From Bacteroidetes bacterium HGW-Bacteroidetes-16 (lineage in GTDB: Bacteria; Bacteroidota; Bacteroidia; Bacteroidales; F082): a stretch of DNA of 64,000 nucleotides. Positions 27,301 to 35,270 of the stretch are shown in pieces; the stretch's first letter is position 1, and each line of letters opens with the position of its first letter. A model generated the notes under the pieces. The model saw nothing but the letters and a program-made list of their open reading frames with translations. It searched no databases and was not told where the DNA came from. Location of the stretch: the NCBI GenBank assembly GCA_002840975.1, contig PHDN01000016.1, positions 39,331 to 103,330 of the forward strand, given 5' to 3'. The position numbers and the translations under genes are program-made.

Positions 27301-27328
27301 GACCTGATAAGGTTTGATTTGAAAGTAG

Positions 27329-27336
27329 CAAAATTA
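27329..27336 (-). promoter_or_regulatory. hutU: Candidate -7 box for hutU
   Basis: Minus-strand TAATTTTG, a perfect TAnnTTTG match, 29 nt upstream of the hutU start codon. Confidence 0.4.
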
Positions 27337-27379
27337 GTATAAAACCCGATTGGATCGGGATTTTCCCTGCTTAAAAGGC

Positions 27380-27517
27380 GGCAGGTTTACCTGCCTACGA
27401 TAAGTGAACCTAACGATTTATCTGCCGGTTTACCTACCTACGGTAGGTGAACCTGCCGAAGGCATGGAGGCATGAAGGTAGGTAAGCTCGTTACCGCTGC
27501 ACTTATACGGGTACGAG
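27380..27517. repeat. Palindrome-rich repeat, copy A (left of the DUF5674 pair)
   Basis: Holds a perfect palindrome GGCAGGT/ACCTGCC (27380-27395), then a segment from 27428 (GTTTACCTACC, ACGGTAG) to 27517 (CGTTACCGCTGC, ACGAG) that recurs in shortened form at 28443-28516 in the same orientation. The rest of the 316-bp gap after hutU carries no ORF that I can support. Confidence 0.7.
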
Positions 27518-27616
27518 TAAGGGAATGGTGATTTAAGAACGAAGATCTCACTTCGGCATTCAAAAATCGGTGTTCGGTATTCGGTGTTCAAAAAGGAAAC
27601 TCAAGCGATTGTAAAT

Positions 27617-27973
27617 CTATGCCAAGCGGTCCTGCCGTTCCGGCAAATTAGCCATCCAGTTAAAGGCCCTAAAGTATTTTTGCCAGGCACGGTCGGATGA
27701 ACCATATTGGTTGTCGGCAAAAAAATAATCTACCAGCACTTCCCTGGTTCTACACAATTCCCCCAGTCGTTGTAAGTTTTTTTTATCTGAAATAGTAAAA
27801 TCCATCAGTTCGATTGCTCTGAAAAAAGCCAGTTGGCTGCGTTCAGGGTGGTTTTTTGATTTCCATTTTATTGATCTTTCTACCTCAGAACCAATATTTG
27901 CCATTTGCTTAGCAAAACTTAATGTTTCCCATTCACCCGTTGATAAATTTTTATGGTAAAAATCCGGTTCCAT
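27617..27973 (-). CDS. Small protein of unknown function paired with DUF5674
   Basis: A 118-residue, largely helical, cytosolic protein that I can place only as the usual-looking partner of a DUF5674 gene. Recognisable segments are FAKQMANIGSEVERSIKWK, FRAIELMDFTI, RLGELCRTREVLVDYFF and the C-terminal WQKYFRAFNWMA. No signal peptide or catalytic motif is certain; a HEPN-type RxxxxH motif is not present in canonical form. An alternative TTG start at 28021 would overlap the upstream gene by 11 bp; the ATG at 27973 leaves a 37-bp gap. The tight pairing of two short genes recalls toxin-antitoxin modules, but this is inference. Confidence 0.65.
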   Translation of the reverse strand: MEPDFYHKNLSTGEWETLSFAKQMANIGSEVERSIKWKSKNHPERSQLAFFRAIELMDFTISDKKNLQRLGELCRTREVLVDYFFADNQYGSSDRAWQKYFRAFNWMANLPERQDRLA

Positions 27974-28010
27974 CTCGCTTGATTTTATATGGTATAAAAT
28001 ACTTTTGTTA

Positions 28011-28358
28011 TTATCGCTCAACCAAGGAGTTTACGATATTGACGATTTTGGCTTGAGTTTGTTTATCATCAATACCCCTGCTTTTATTGCCCCACGAGGG
28101 GCGCAGGTTTATCATCGAATCGAATTCGATAAAGTCATCTCCGATTTCTTCAGGATAAAGGTTGATCCCCCATAAGTTTTCTTGCCTGGAACCCCTGACT
28201 AAAAGTTCCTTTTCCTCGTCAGCATGTAACTCTGCATCCAGTGCTATTATTTCATTTTCAATATCAACAACTGCTTTTATCAAATCACCGAACATGTTTT
28301 CTGCCATCAGTTCCAGTTCGGCAAATGCGATTTTATTATCCTTGTCAATTATTTTCAT
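28011..28358 (-). CDS. DUF5674 family protein
   Basis: A 115-residue cytosolic protein matching DUF5674: MFGDLIKAVVDIENEIIALDAELHADEEKELL, then SRQENLWGINLYPEE and DFIEFDSMINLRPSWGNKS, ending IVNIVNSLVER. The central HADEE and DSMINLRP segments are the most conserved parts in my recollection of the family. The function is unknown. It is the first gene of a two-gene unit with the helical protein at 27617-27973, and the unit is bracketed by related repeats at 27428 and 28443. A -7 box lies only 5 nt upstream of the ATG, implying a very short or absent leader. Confidence 0.75.
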   Translation of the reverse strand: MKIIDKDNKIAFAELELMAENMFGDLIKAVVDIENEIIALDAELHADEEKELLVRGSRQENLWGINLYPEEIGDDFIEFDSMINLRPSWGNKSRGIDDKQTQAKIVNIVNSLVER

Positions 28359-28363
28359 ACGAG

Positions 28364-28371
28364 CAAAATTA
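28364..28371 (-). promoter_or_regulatory. Candidate -7 box for the DUF5674 pair
   Basis: Minus-strand TAATTTTG (perfect TAnnTTTG) ends 5 nt before the ATG at 28358, so transcription would start at or next to the start codon. Confidence 0.4.
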
Positions 28372-28442
28372 CTTAAAAATCAATAACAGGAAATCACGAA
28401 TTGTAGGTTTTTTAGGGAGCGAACGCATTGCACTTGTTTCCT

Positions 28443-28516
28443 GTTTACCTACCAACGGTAGATTGATCCACCGAAGGTAGGCAAGATCGTTACCGCTGCG
28501 CTCAAATGGGGACGAG
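28443..28516. repeat. Palindrome-rich repeat, copy B (right of the DUF5674 pair)
   Basis: Direct partner of 27428-27517: GTTTACCTACC, ACGGTAG, GAAGGTAGG, TCGTTACCGCTGC and the closing ACGAG are shared; copy B lacks about 16 bp in the middle. The two copies stand about 1 kb apart on either side of the two small genes. Confidence 0.7.
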
Positions 28517-28520
28517 AGGA

Positions 28521-28617
28521 GAAAATTATAAAAGTAATAATTTTCTGTCCAGTTTTTTTAGACCACTTCACCTGGCCCTTGTCCGGACAGGCAAGGCAAT
28601 ACCGAGGTGATGGTGTC
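28521..28617. repeat. Foldback cluster upstream of the DUF5674 pair
   Basis: Two consecutive inverted repeats in the 348-bp gap 28359-28706: a perfect 9-bp stem GAAAATTAT/ATAATTTTC (28521-28545, 7-nt loop), then a long imperfect palindrome 28561-28617 with arms around TTCACCT and AGGTGATG and an inner CCTTG/CAAGG. No ORF inside. The first could terminate the sigma-factor transcript coming from the right. Confidence 0.6.
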
Positions 28618-28706
28618 ATTACTCGAATTTTTTCCACAAAATAAAAGCAGTACTTTTCGCTATTGAAATTCCCGCTTCCAGCTTCCAGCTCCCTACTCCC
28701 GTCTTC

Positions 28707-29306
28707 CTAAATCTTCTCCTGGGCGTTCTTCATCACATTAAATAAAAACTCACGCGACCTGAACAACTGAGCTTTTACTGTTCCCAACGGAAGACCAAGT
28801 TCTTCAACAATTTCTTCGTAGGAGTATTCCTTGAAATAACGCAACTCAATGAGCTTTTTGTAGTGGGGTTTTAATTTCTGAACCACCTCACGGATGAGTG
28901 TAATTTTTTGGTTGATAATGAATTGCTCTTCAGGATCAGGGCCGTAGTCCTGAGCCGAGTTTTGCATGGTGTCGGTTTCCGGGCCAACAGAAATGGTCAT
29001 TTCTTTTTTGCGCTTCTTGCGCATAAAATCAATGCAGTTGTTGGTGGCAATTTTAAACAACCAGGTGCTGAAAGCATATTCAGACGTGTATTGATAGAGA
29101 TTTTTAAATGCTTTGCCAAATGCTTCCATGGTGAGATCATCCGCATCGGTTGGATCATTGGTCATTTTTAGCATCATAAAATACAAGCTGTCACGATAAT
29201 GATGAAGCAACTCAGCATAGGCGTATTGATCGTCTTTTTCAAGCGCCCTTCTGATCAGTTTGTAGTCGCGTTGACCTTTTTCGGTGAGTTGTACAGTTAC
29301 TTCCAT
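28707..29306 (-). CDS. RNA polymerase sigma factor, ECF type (sigma-70 family)
   Basis: Alternative sigma factor of 199 residues. Region 2 is visible as YMMLKMTNDPTDADDLTMEAFGKAFKNL followed by FSTWLFKIATNNCIDFMRKKRKK, and region 4 as LRYFKEYSYEEIVEELGLPLGTVKAQLFRSREFLF (helix-turn-helix for the -35 element). No anti-sigma gene is adjacent; instead it overlaps the upstream glycosyltransferase gene by 10 bp (29297-29306) and should be translated with it. The target promoters are unknown. Confidence 0.9.
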   Translation of the reverse strand: MEVTVQLTEKGQRDYKLIRRALEKDDQYAYAELLHHYRDSLYFMMLKMTNDPTDADDLTMEAFGKAFKNLYQYTSEYAFSTWLFKIATNNCIDFMRKKRKKEMTISVGPETDTMQNSAQDYGPDPEEQFIINQKITLIREVVQKLKPHYKKLIELRYFKEYSYEEIVEELGLPLGTVKAQLFRSREFLFNVMKNAQEKI

Positions 29307-30439
29307 GCTTTTGGCTGGTTTATTGAACTGATAAATGTAATCAACGGGATCAGAAACACATAAATTGGTTCAATTGCCAGCGAAAATAATAATAAATGAT
29401 GCTCACCAAGTCGGTCGGCTGTATTTTTTTGTACGATGGTGGTTGTTATCAGCTTAAGTAAAAACAATGACAACACCAGGATGGGTTGAATCTTAAGGCT
29501 TAACATTAAAATAAACAAAACCCAAAAAAGCAATTGTGTAAAACTAAATAACCCCAACAACCACTTAAACTTAGTTTTGTAGTATTTTCCTGTGGTCAAG
29601 TGGCGCCGTTTTTGCCTGAAATAGGCGTTAAAAGTGGTTTTTGGCGCGGAATAAACAAAACTATCAGGGTCGATGTTGATTTGGGTGTTGCGTTTATTGG
29701 CCACTTGATTGATAAACAAATCATCATCACCGGAGCTGATTTTGTAATGCGAAGTAAATCCTTTGTTCCTGATAAACATCGACTTTCTATAGCTTAGGTT
29801 TCTGCCAACTCCCATATAGGGTATCCCGGCTAAAGCATACGAAAGATATTGCATGGCTACCACAAAGGTGTCGTACCGGATGAGTAAATTCAGCAGTCCT
29901 TTTCGTGGTTCATAAGGGCCATATCCCAATACGACGTCTGTTTTTGAGTCGTAATGTTCCACCATTTTTTTAATCCATTGTTTAGAAGCAGGCACACAAT
30001 CGGCGTCGGTGAGCAATAACAATTCGTTTTTTGCGGATTTGATTCCAATGGACAAAGGAAATTTTTTTCCTTTAAAAAAATTAAGTTCCTGTTCAATACT
30101 AACTACTTTCAGATGAGGATATAAAGGTTTCAACTCCTTGAGAAGTGAGGCCGTTTCGTCAGAGGAAGTGTGATTTACTACCACTACTTCAAAATCCGGA
30201 TAATCTTGCTGAAGTAACTCCGGCAGATTTTTAACCAGGTGGTGATATTCGTTTCTGGCCGACATCACAACGGATACACCGGGATGATCGTTACCACCGA
30301 CGGGTTCGGACTCTGAATCGCGATAATAAGCAAGTCGTGCGAAAATTACCCAGTAATAGATTAATTGAATGAGTGTTGCAAGTCCTAATAAGCCAAGCAA
30401 AACTAGAGATGTGATCGAAATTTCAGAGAATATTGACAT
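29297..30439 (-). CDS. Glycosyltransferase family 2, membrane-anchored
   Basis: Inner-membrane processive-type glycosyltransferase of 380 residues. One N-terminal helix (about 8-30) leads into a GT-A domain with VSVVMSARNEYHHLVKNLPELL, VVVVNHTSSDETASLL and the DxD-like LLLTDADCVPAS; a QxxRW-like motif appears as RQKRRHLTTGKYY near residue 285. Three C-terminal hydrophobic helices follow. Substrate unknown; envelope polysaccharide or glycolipid is likely. The ATG at 30439 is preferred over a TTG at 30457. Its stop overlaps the ECF sigma factor start by 10 bp, an unusual pairing. Confidence 0.88.
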   Translation of the reverse strand: MSIFSEISITSLVLLGLLGLATLIQLIYYWVIFARLAYYRDSESEPVGGNDHPGVSVVMSARNEYHHLVKNLPELLQQDYPDFEVVVVNHTSSDETASLLKELKPLYPHLKVVSIEQELNFFKGKKFPLSIGIKSAKNELLLLTDADCVPASKQWIKKMVEHYDSKTDVVLGYGPYEPRKGLLNLLIRYDTFVVAMQYLSYALAGIPYMGVGRNLSYRKSMFIRNKGFTSHYKISSGDDDLFINQVANKRNTQINIDPDSFVYSAPKTTFNAYFRQKRRHLTTGKYYKTKFKWLLGLFSFTQLLFWVLFILMLSLKIQPILVLSLFLLKLITTTIVQKNTADRLGEHHLLLFSLAIEPIYVFLIPLITFISSINQPKAWK

Positions 30440-30483
30440 AGTCGTATAAAGTCCCAAATTTATTCAACTTAGGTGAATTCACC

Positions 30484-30491
30484 TATCTTTG
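30484..30491 (+). promoter_or_regulatory. tgt: Candidate -7 box for tgt
   Basis: TATCTTTG, a perfect TAnnTTTG match, 16 bp before the tgt ATG at 30508. Confidence 0.5.
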
Positions 30492-30507
30492 CGCAAAATT
30501 TTCTTGA

Positions 30508-31638
30508 ATGCAGTTTAAAATCTTCTCAACAGACCCAAAAAGTGCAGCCAGGGCGGGCGAAATAACAACGGACCATGGGATAATCAGAACCCCTATTTTT
30601 ATGCCTGTTGGTACGGCCGGTTCGGTGAAAGGGTTGCACATTCAGGATGTGAAGGAAGATGTGAAGGCCGAAATCATACTAGGAAATACCTACCATTTGT
30701 ATTTGCGACCGGGGCTCGATATTCTCCAGCAAGCGGGTGGATTGCATAAGTTTAATGGGTGGGATGGCCCAATTTTGACCGATAGTGGCGGTTATCAGGT
30801 GTATTCGCTTGCCGAACGGCGAAAGCTGACAAAAGAAGGGGTGGTTTTTCAGTCGCATATCGATGGGTCGAAGCACAACTTTACGCCAGAAAGGGTGATG
30901 GATATCGAAAGAACCATTGGAGCCGATATTATGATGGCTTTTGATGAATGTACCCCTTTTCCGTGCGACTATCAATACGCGGCTTCGTCACTGCAAATTA
31001 CACACCATTGGCTCGATCGTTGTATTGATCGTTTTAACAACACACCTCCGGTATACGGATACCAACAGAGTTTGTTTCCTATCGTTCAAGGGAGTACGTA
31101 TAAGGAACTACGCATGAAATCTGCTGAGTACATCGCTTCTAAAGGTGCCGACGGAAATGCCATTGGCGGGTTGTCGGTTGGAGAACCGGTAGAGAAAATG
31201 TATGAGATGACAGATTTGGTGTGTCGAATACTTCCTTTTGATAAACCACGTTATCTGATGGGAGTGGGTACCCCGGCAAATATCCTCGAAAGTATTGCCC
31301 TTGGCGTGGATATGTTTGATTGTGTGATGCCTACACGTAACGGAAGAAATGGGATGTTGTTTACCAGCGAAGGAATTATCAATATTAAAAATGAAAAGTG
31401 GAAGGCCGATTTTAGCCCATTGGACATCAATGGGGTTTCGTTGGTCGACAGCCAGTATACGAAAGCGTATCTTCGACATCTGATTATATCAAAGGAAATC
31501 CTTGGCGCCATGATAGCCAGTCAGCACAACCTGGCTTTTTATCTCTGGCTGGTTCACCAGGCCGGTGAGCATATCGTGGCCGGTGATTTTACCACATGGA
31601 AAAACCAGATGGTTACACAGGTGACGAATCGTCTTTAA
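30508..31638 (+). CDS. tgt: tRNA-guanine transglycosylase without the zinc cysteines
   Basis: Exchanges guanine 34 for preQ1 in GU(N) anticodons on the queuosine pathway. Catalytic parts are intact: LTDSGGYQVYSL (Asp92), FDECTPFP, GGLSVGEP and the nucleophile region VDMFDCVMPTRNGRNG (Asp271). The zinc site is not: in E. coli the ligands are Cys302, Cys304, Cys307 and His333, but the aligned residues here are Gly309, Ser311, Asp314 and His340, so only the histidine remains. Length (376) and spacing are otherwise normal and the frame is clean, so this is not decay. It is the first gene of a unit with the LptF/LptG permease 18 bp downstream. Confidence 0.93.
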   Translation: MQFKIFSTDPKSAARAGEITTDHGIIRTPIFMPVGTAGSVKGLHIQDVKEDVKAEIILGNTYHLYLRPGLDILQQAGGLHKFNGWDGPILTDSGGYQVYSLAERRKLTKEGVVFQSHIDGSKHNFTPERVMDIERTIGADIMMAFDECTPFPCDYQYAASSLQITHHWLDRCIDRFNNTPPVYGYQQSLFPIVQGSTYKELRMKSAEYIASKGADGNAIGGLSVGEPVEKMYEMTDLVCRILPFDKPRYLMGVGTPANILESIALGVDMFDCVMPTRNGRNGMLFTSEGIINIKNEKWKADFSPLDINGVSLVDSQYTKAYLRHLIISKEILGAMIASQHNLAFYLWLVHQAGEHIVAGDFTTWKNQMVTQVTNRL

Positions 31639-31656
31639 TTGAATGGAGGTTAAAAC

Positions 31657-32739
31657 ATGCTGAAAATTATCGACAGGTATATCATCAAAAAGTTCATGGG
31701 GACTTTCTTCTATGCCATCACCTTGTTGATACTCATCGTCATAATATTCGACATAAGCGAAAATATCGACAGCTTTATCAAAAACGAGGCTCCCTTACAA
31801 GCCATTATTATCGATTATTATATCAATTTCATTCCCTATTTCATCAACCTTTTTATCTACCTGTTCACCTTCATTTCGGTTATTTTTTTCACCTCGAAAA
31901 TGGCAGGCGATACCGAGATCATCGCCATTCTGAGCAGTGGTGTTAGTTTTCGAAGGTTGTTATACCCTTATTTGTTGTCCGCGGTCATCCTGGCGATTTT
32001 TTCATTTTACCTCGGCAACTTCCTGATCCCCAAAACAAACCAAACCAGAAGGGTGTTTAAAAACACCTACATGGAAAACCTGGTACGCGACCAGAGTCGA
32101 AACTTGCATTTGCAAATAGAACCCAACACCTTCGCCTTTGTTGAAACCTATAACCGCAGCTTGTTGACAGGGTATAAATTCTCCATCGAAAGATTTGAAG
32201 GACAGCGGTTGGTTTTTAAGCTGATGGCCGATAAAATCACCCTGGACACCCTCAGCGGAAAGTGGACACTCAGGGATTATTTCGTCAGAACCATTGACAG
32301 TGTCGGTAACCAACACCTAATGAAAGGCGAATCAATGGATACCACGCTGGCATTGAAAGCCAGCGATTTATATAAGGTGAAAGAGGTTTATGAAGAAATG
32401 AACCTCTATGAGCTAAACGCATTTATCGCTTCCGAAAAGGAAAAAGGATCGATTGGCTATAAGAATTTTGAAATTGAGAAACACAAACGCCTGGCCGGCC
32501 CTGTTGCTATCATCATTTTAACAATCATTGGTGTGGCGCTGTCGAGCAGGAAGGTGAGGGGAGGTATTGGAATGCACCTGGGTGCAGGTATTGGCCTGAC
32601 TTTTTCCTATATCCTGCTCATGCAGGTAAGTACCGTATTTTCTGCCTTTGGCGATCTTTCACCAGCCATTGCCTCCTGGATTCCTAACATTATTTTCCTG
32701 TTTATTGGATTGTACCTGCTGAAAAAAGCGCCAAAGTAA
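31657..32739 (+). CDS. LptF/LptG family permease
   Basis: Inner-membrane subunit of the lipopolysaccharide export ABC transporter (LptB2FG-C). Three N-terminal helices (about residues 13-33, 55-75 and 100-122, including YLFFTFISVIFFTSKMAGDTEIIAI-type sequence), a periplasmic jellyroll domain (about 130-265), and three C-terminal helices (about 278-356). The coupling-helix region TEIIAILSSGVSFRRLLYPYL is typical. Normal length of 360. It follows tgt by 18 bp, an arrangement also seen in other Bacteroidota. The partner LptF or LptG must be encoded elsewhere. Confidence 0.9.
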   Translation: MLKIIDRYIIKKFMGTFFYAITLLILIVIIFDISENIDSFIKNEAPLQAIIIDYYINFIPYFINLFIYLFTFISVIFFTSKMAGDTEIIAILSSGVSFRRLLYPYLLSAVILAIFSFYLGNFLIPKTNQTRRVFKNTYMENLVRDQSRNLHLQIEPNTFAFVETYNRSLLTGYKFSIERFEGQRLVFKLMADKITLDTLSGKWTLRDYFVRTIDSVGNQHLMKGESMDTTLALKASDLYKVKEVYEEMNLYELNAFIASEKEKGSIGYKNFEIEKHKRLAGPVAIIILTIIGVALSSRKVRGGIGMHLGAGIGLTFSYILLMQVSTVFSAFGDLSPAIASWIPNIIFLFIGLYLLKKAPK

Positions 32740-32815
32740 GTCATAAACTATATGAAGGCTTTGCTCTTGTCCCGTGGGATAATCTCTATCATTTCAATCT
32801 CTTTCGGTAAAATAT

Positions 32816-32823
32816 TACCTTTG
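32816..32823 (+). promoter_or_regulatory. Candidate -7 box for the M28 peptidase
   Basis: TACCTTTG, a perfect TAnnTTTG match, 24 bp before the ATG at 32848. A weak TTTC lies 20 bp upstream (32792-32795). Confidence 0.45.
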
Positions 32824-32847
32824 CCACCGAAATTATAATAAAGTATC

Positions 32848-34641
32848 ATGAAGAAAAACCTCAAATTAATAGGTGGGGTCTTTGTCCTGATGGCCTTGAT
32901 GCCTGTGACAAAAGCTCAAACCACCACCGATATTACGATCTCTGATCTGAAACAGCACGTCTATTTTCTGGCTTCCGATTCGTTGAAAGGTAGAAAGCCG
33001 GGCACACCTGAGGCAAAAGTGGCTGCTGATTACATTCGTGATCAATTTGTGGAGGATGGCTTACAATTGCTTGGAGACAATGGTTTTCAATACTTTGATG
33101 TGACTGTAAGCGTAGAACCGGGATCGGCAAACGTTTTTTCGGTAGGAAAAACAACCGGCATTTTTGATAGTACTTTTCAGTTGATGCCATTTACCTCGAA
33201 TGGAACGCTCGATGCTGAAGTGGTTTTTGCCGGTTTCGGATTGGAAATTACCCAGGATTCGATTCAATGGAACGACTACGAAGGAATTGATGTAACAGGT
33301 AAATGGGTGATGGTGTTGCGTGGTGATCCAGAGCCGGATAAAGAAGAAAGTGTATTTGCCAACTTTGGAAGCGACCGCGATAAGGCCCTCGCCGCCAAAG
33401 ACCACCATGCCGCTGGCATTCTGTTTGTCAATGGGCCGCAATACGGTTCCGGCGACCAATTGATGCCCCAAACCTTTAATAGGGTAACAGCCGGTGCCGG
33501 AATAATGGCCATAAACATCAGCCAATCGTTGGCTAACCAATTACTTATTGAAACCAACCTGACCATTTCCCGGATCGAAGACAGTATTCGTTCCATCATG
33601 CAGCCCATATCATTTCAGCTGAAAATGAAGGCAAAAGCGACCACCGATTTACAACGTGTGGAAGTAACTACATGCAATGTTGTAGCGTTGATCCCTGGTT
33701 CTGATCCGTTGTTGAAGGATGAATATGTAGTAATTGGCGGCCATTACGATCACCTAGGGTTTGGTGGAGACGGTTCGGGTTCGCGCATGCCCGACACCAT
33801 CGCCATTCACAATGGTGCCGACGACAACGCCTCCGGCGTAGCTGCTGTGCTCGAATTGGCCCAGTGGATGTCTTCACAAAAAGAACAGCTAAAACGCAGT
33901 GTGATTTTTATGGCCTTCGGAGGCGAAGAAATGGGATTACTTGGGTCGCAATTTTTTGCATCAAACCCTTTAGTCGGCATAAAACAGGTAAAAATGATGT
34001 TGAATTTCGATATGATTGGCCGGTTGGATGCTGAAAAACCTTCCCTCATGATTGGAGGAACCGGAACGGCTGTTGAAACAGAAGCCTTTCTAAAAACCCG
34101 GGAAGAAGGAAATACGATGGGTTTTACCCATTCACCGGAAGGCTATGGTGCTTCAGATCATGCCAGTTTTTATGGTGCCGGTGTGCCGGTATTGTTTTTC
34201 TTTACCGGAGCCCACCAGGATTACCACACCCCTTTTGACGACGCAGATAGAATAAATTATGAGGGCGAGCAAGCCATCCTCGATTTTACAGTCCCATTGA
34301 TATTTGAATTGGTTAACAGGACTGATGCGTTGATTTACCAGGAAACGGTTGCCCCAAAACAAGAGGGTCGCAACAGCCGCACCTTGAAAGTGAAGTTGGG
34401 CATCATGCCCGATTTTACCAATACTGAAAATAACGGGCTTGGTGTAGGTGGCGTAACTGCGGGCGGACCAGCCTCTGCCGCCGGGATGAAAAAGGGTGAC
34501 CGCATCACTTCTCTCGATGGAATGGAGGTAACCAATATTTATGATTATATGTCCAGACTTAAAAAGCTCAAACCAGGACAGAGGATTACCGTGGATATTG
34601 TCAGGGATGGCCAAAAGCAGGTGCTGATTGTTGCTTTATAA
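32848..34641 (+). CDS. M28 family metallopeptidase with PA insert and PDZ domain
   Basis: Exported zinc aminopeptidase-like protein of 597 residues. Signal peptide at 1-23 (LIGGVFVLMALMPVTKA). A PA-type insert lies near 100-235. The M28 core shows all metal ligands: GGHYDHLG (His), HNGADDNASGVAAVLELA (Asp, bridging), FGGEEMGLLGS (catalytic Glu plus Glu ligand), NFDMIGRL (Asp) and TGAHQDYHTPFDD (His). The C-terminal 90 residues form a PDZ domain (LGVGGVTAGGPASAAGMKKGDRITSLDG). Likely periplasmic or surface peptide degradation. GtrA-like gene follows after 24 bp. Confidence 0.92.
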   Translation: MKKNLKLIGGVFVLMALMPVTKAQTTTDITISDLKQHVYFLASDSLKGRKPGTPEAKVAADYIRDQFVEDGLQLLGDNGFQYFDVTVSVEPGSANVFSVGKTTGIFDSTFQLMPFTSNGTLDAEVVFAGFGLEITQDSIQWNDYEGIDVTGKWVMVLRGDPEPDKEESVFANFGSDRDKALAAKDHHAAGILFVNGPQYGSGDQLMPQTFNRVTAGAGIMAINISQSLANQLLIETNLTISRIEDSIRSIMQPISFQLKMKAKATTDLQRVEVTTCNVVALIPGSDPLLKDEYVVIGGHYDHLGFGGDGSGSRMPDTIAIHNGADDNASGVAAVLELAQWMSSQKEQLKRSVIFMAFGGEEMGLLGSQFFASNPLVGIKQVKMMLNFDMIGRLDAEKPSLMIGGTGTAVETEAFLKTREEGNTMGFTHSPEGYGASDHASFYGAGVPVLFFFTGAHQDYHTPFDDADRINYEGEQAILDFTVPLIFELVNRTDALIYQETVAPKQEGRNSRTLKVKLGIMPDFTNTENNGLGVGGVTAGGPASAAGMKKGDRITSLDGMEVTNIYDYMSRLKKLKPGQRITVDIVRDGQKQVLIVAL

Positions 34642-34665
34642 GGGTTAAACTTTTAATTAATAGGC

Positions 34666-35085
34666 ATGTCCGAATTTTTCAGCCCTGAGCTGGTACAAAA
34701 ATTTATTAAGTTTGGGATCGTTGGTTTTTCGGGCATGTTTGTCGATTTCGGTATCACCTATCTGACCAAGGAAAAGCTTCGAATCCCTAAATATGTCGCC
34801 AATGCCATCGGGTTTATTTCAGCAGCCACCTCAAATTATTTTTTAAACCGGGTTTGGACCTTCGAAAGTCACAATCCGGAGATCATGTTCGAGTACTCGC
34901 AGTTTATCGTCATCTCACTCATCGGTCTCGTTATCAATACGATGATATTGTGGTTGTTGGTCAGTCGGTTTAAAATGAACTTTTATGTAGCCAAAGTATT
35001 TGCCATTGCCGTGGTGACCATCTGGAATTTCTTTGCTAATTTATATGTTACATTCAGCCCTGAGGCCACGGTACTACTTTCTTAA
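34666..35085 (+). CDS. GtrA family membrane protein
   Basis: Small inner-membrane protein with four predicted helices (139 residues), matching the GtrA/DPMS family: FIKFGIVGFSGMFVDFGITYL, then NAIGFISAATSNYFLNRVWTFES, a third helix in SQFIVISLIGLVINTMILWLL and a final helix ending TIWNFFANLYVTF. GtrA-type proteins are thought to move lipid-linked sugars across the inner membrane. The gene lies directly after the M28 peptidase, without a glycosyltransferase beside it, so the donor sugar is unknown. Confidence 0.88.
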   Translation: MSEFFSPELVQKFIKFGIVGFSGMFVDFGITYLTKEKLRIPKYVANAIGFISAATSNYFLNRVWTFESHNPEIMFEYSQFIVISLIGLVINTMILWLLVSRFKMNFYVAKVFAIAVVTIWNFFANLYVTFSPEATVLLS

Positions 35086-35220
35086 TTCTGCAAATCTGGT
35101 TCACTTACCTGGTTCAAGCGGCAGCTTGAACCATAGTAACTCTTTTGTAAAAGAGCCGGCCAACAATTTTTTTTGTTGAATTATCTGCTGAAAGGTTCTG
35201 TTTATTCATTCGAAGAAATA

Positions 35221-35256
35221 AAAAACCCCCGCATTTTTCAACACGAGGGTTTTTAT
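35221..35256. terminator. Bidirectional terminator between gtrA-like gene and gltA
   Basis: AAAAACCC pairs with GGGTTTTT (outer stem) with an inner CG/CG after one mismatch, flanked by A and T runs. It sits between converging genes, 14 bp from the gltA stop. Confidence 0.8.
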
Positions 35257-35270
35257 TAGATGAAAAGGCT

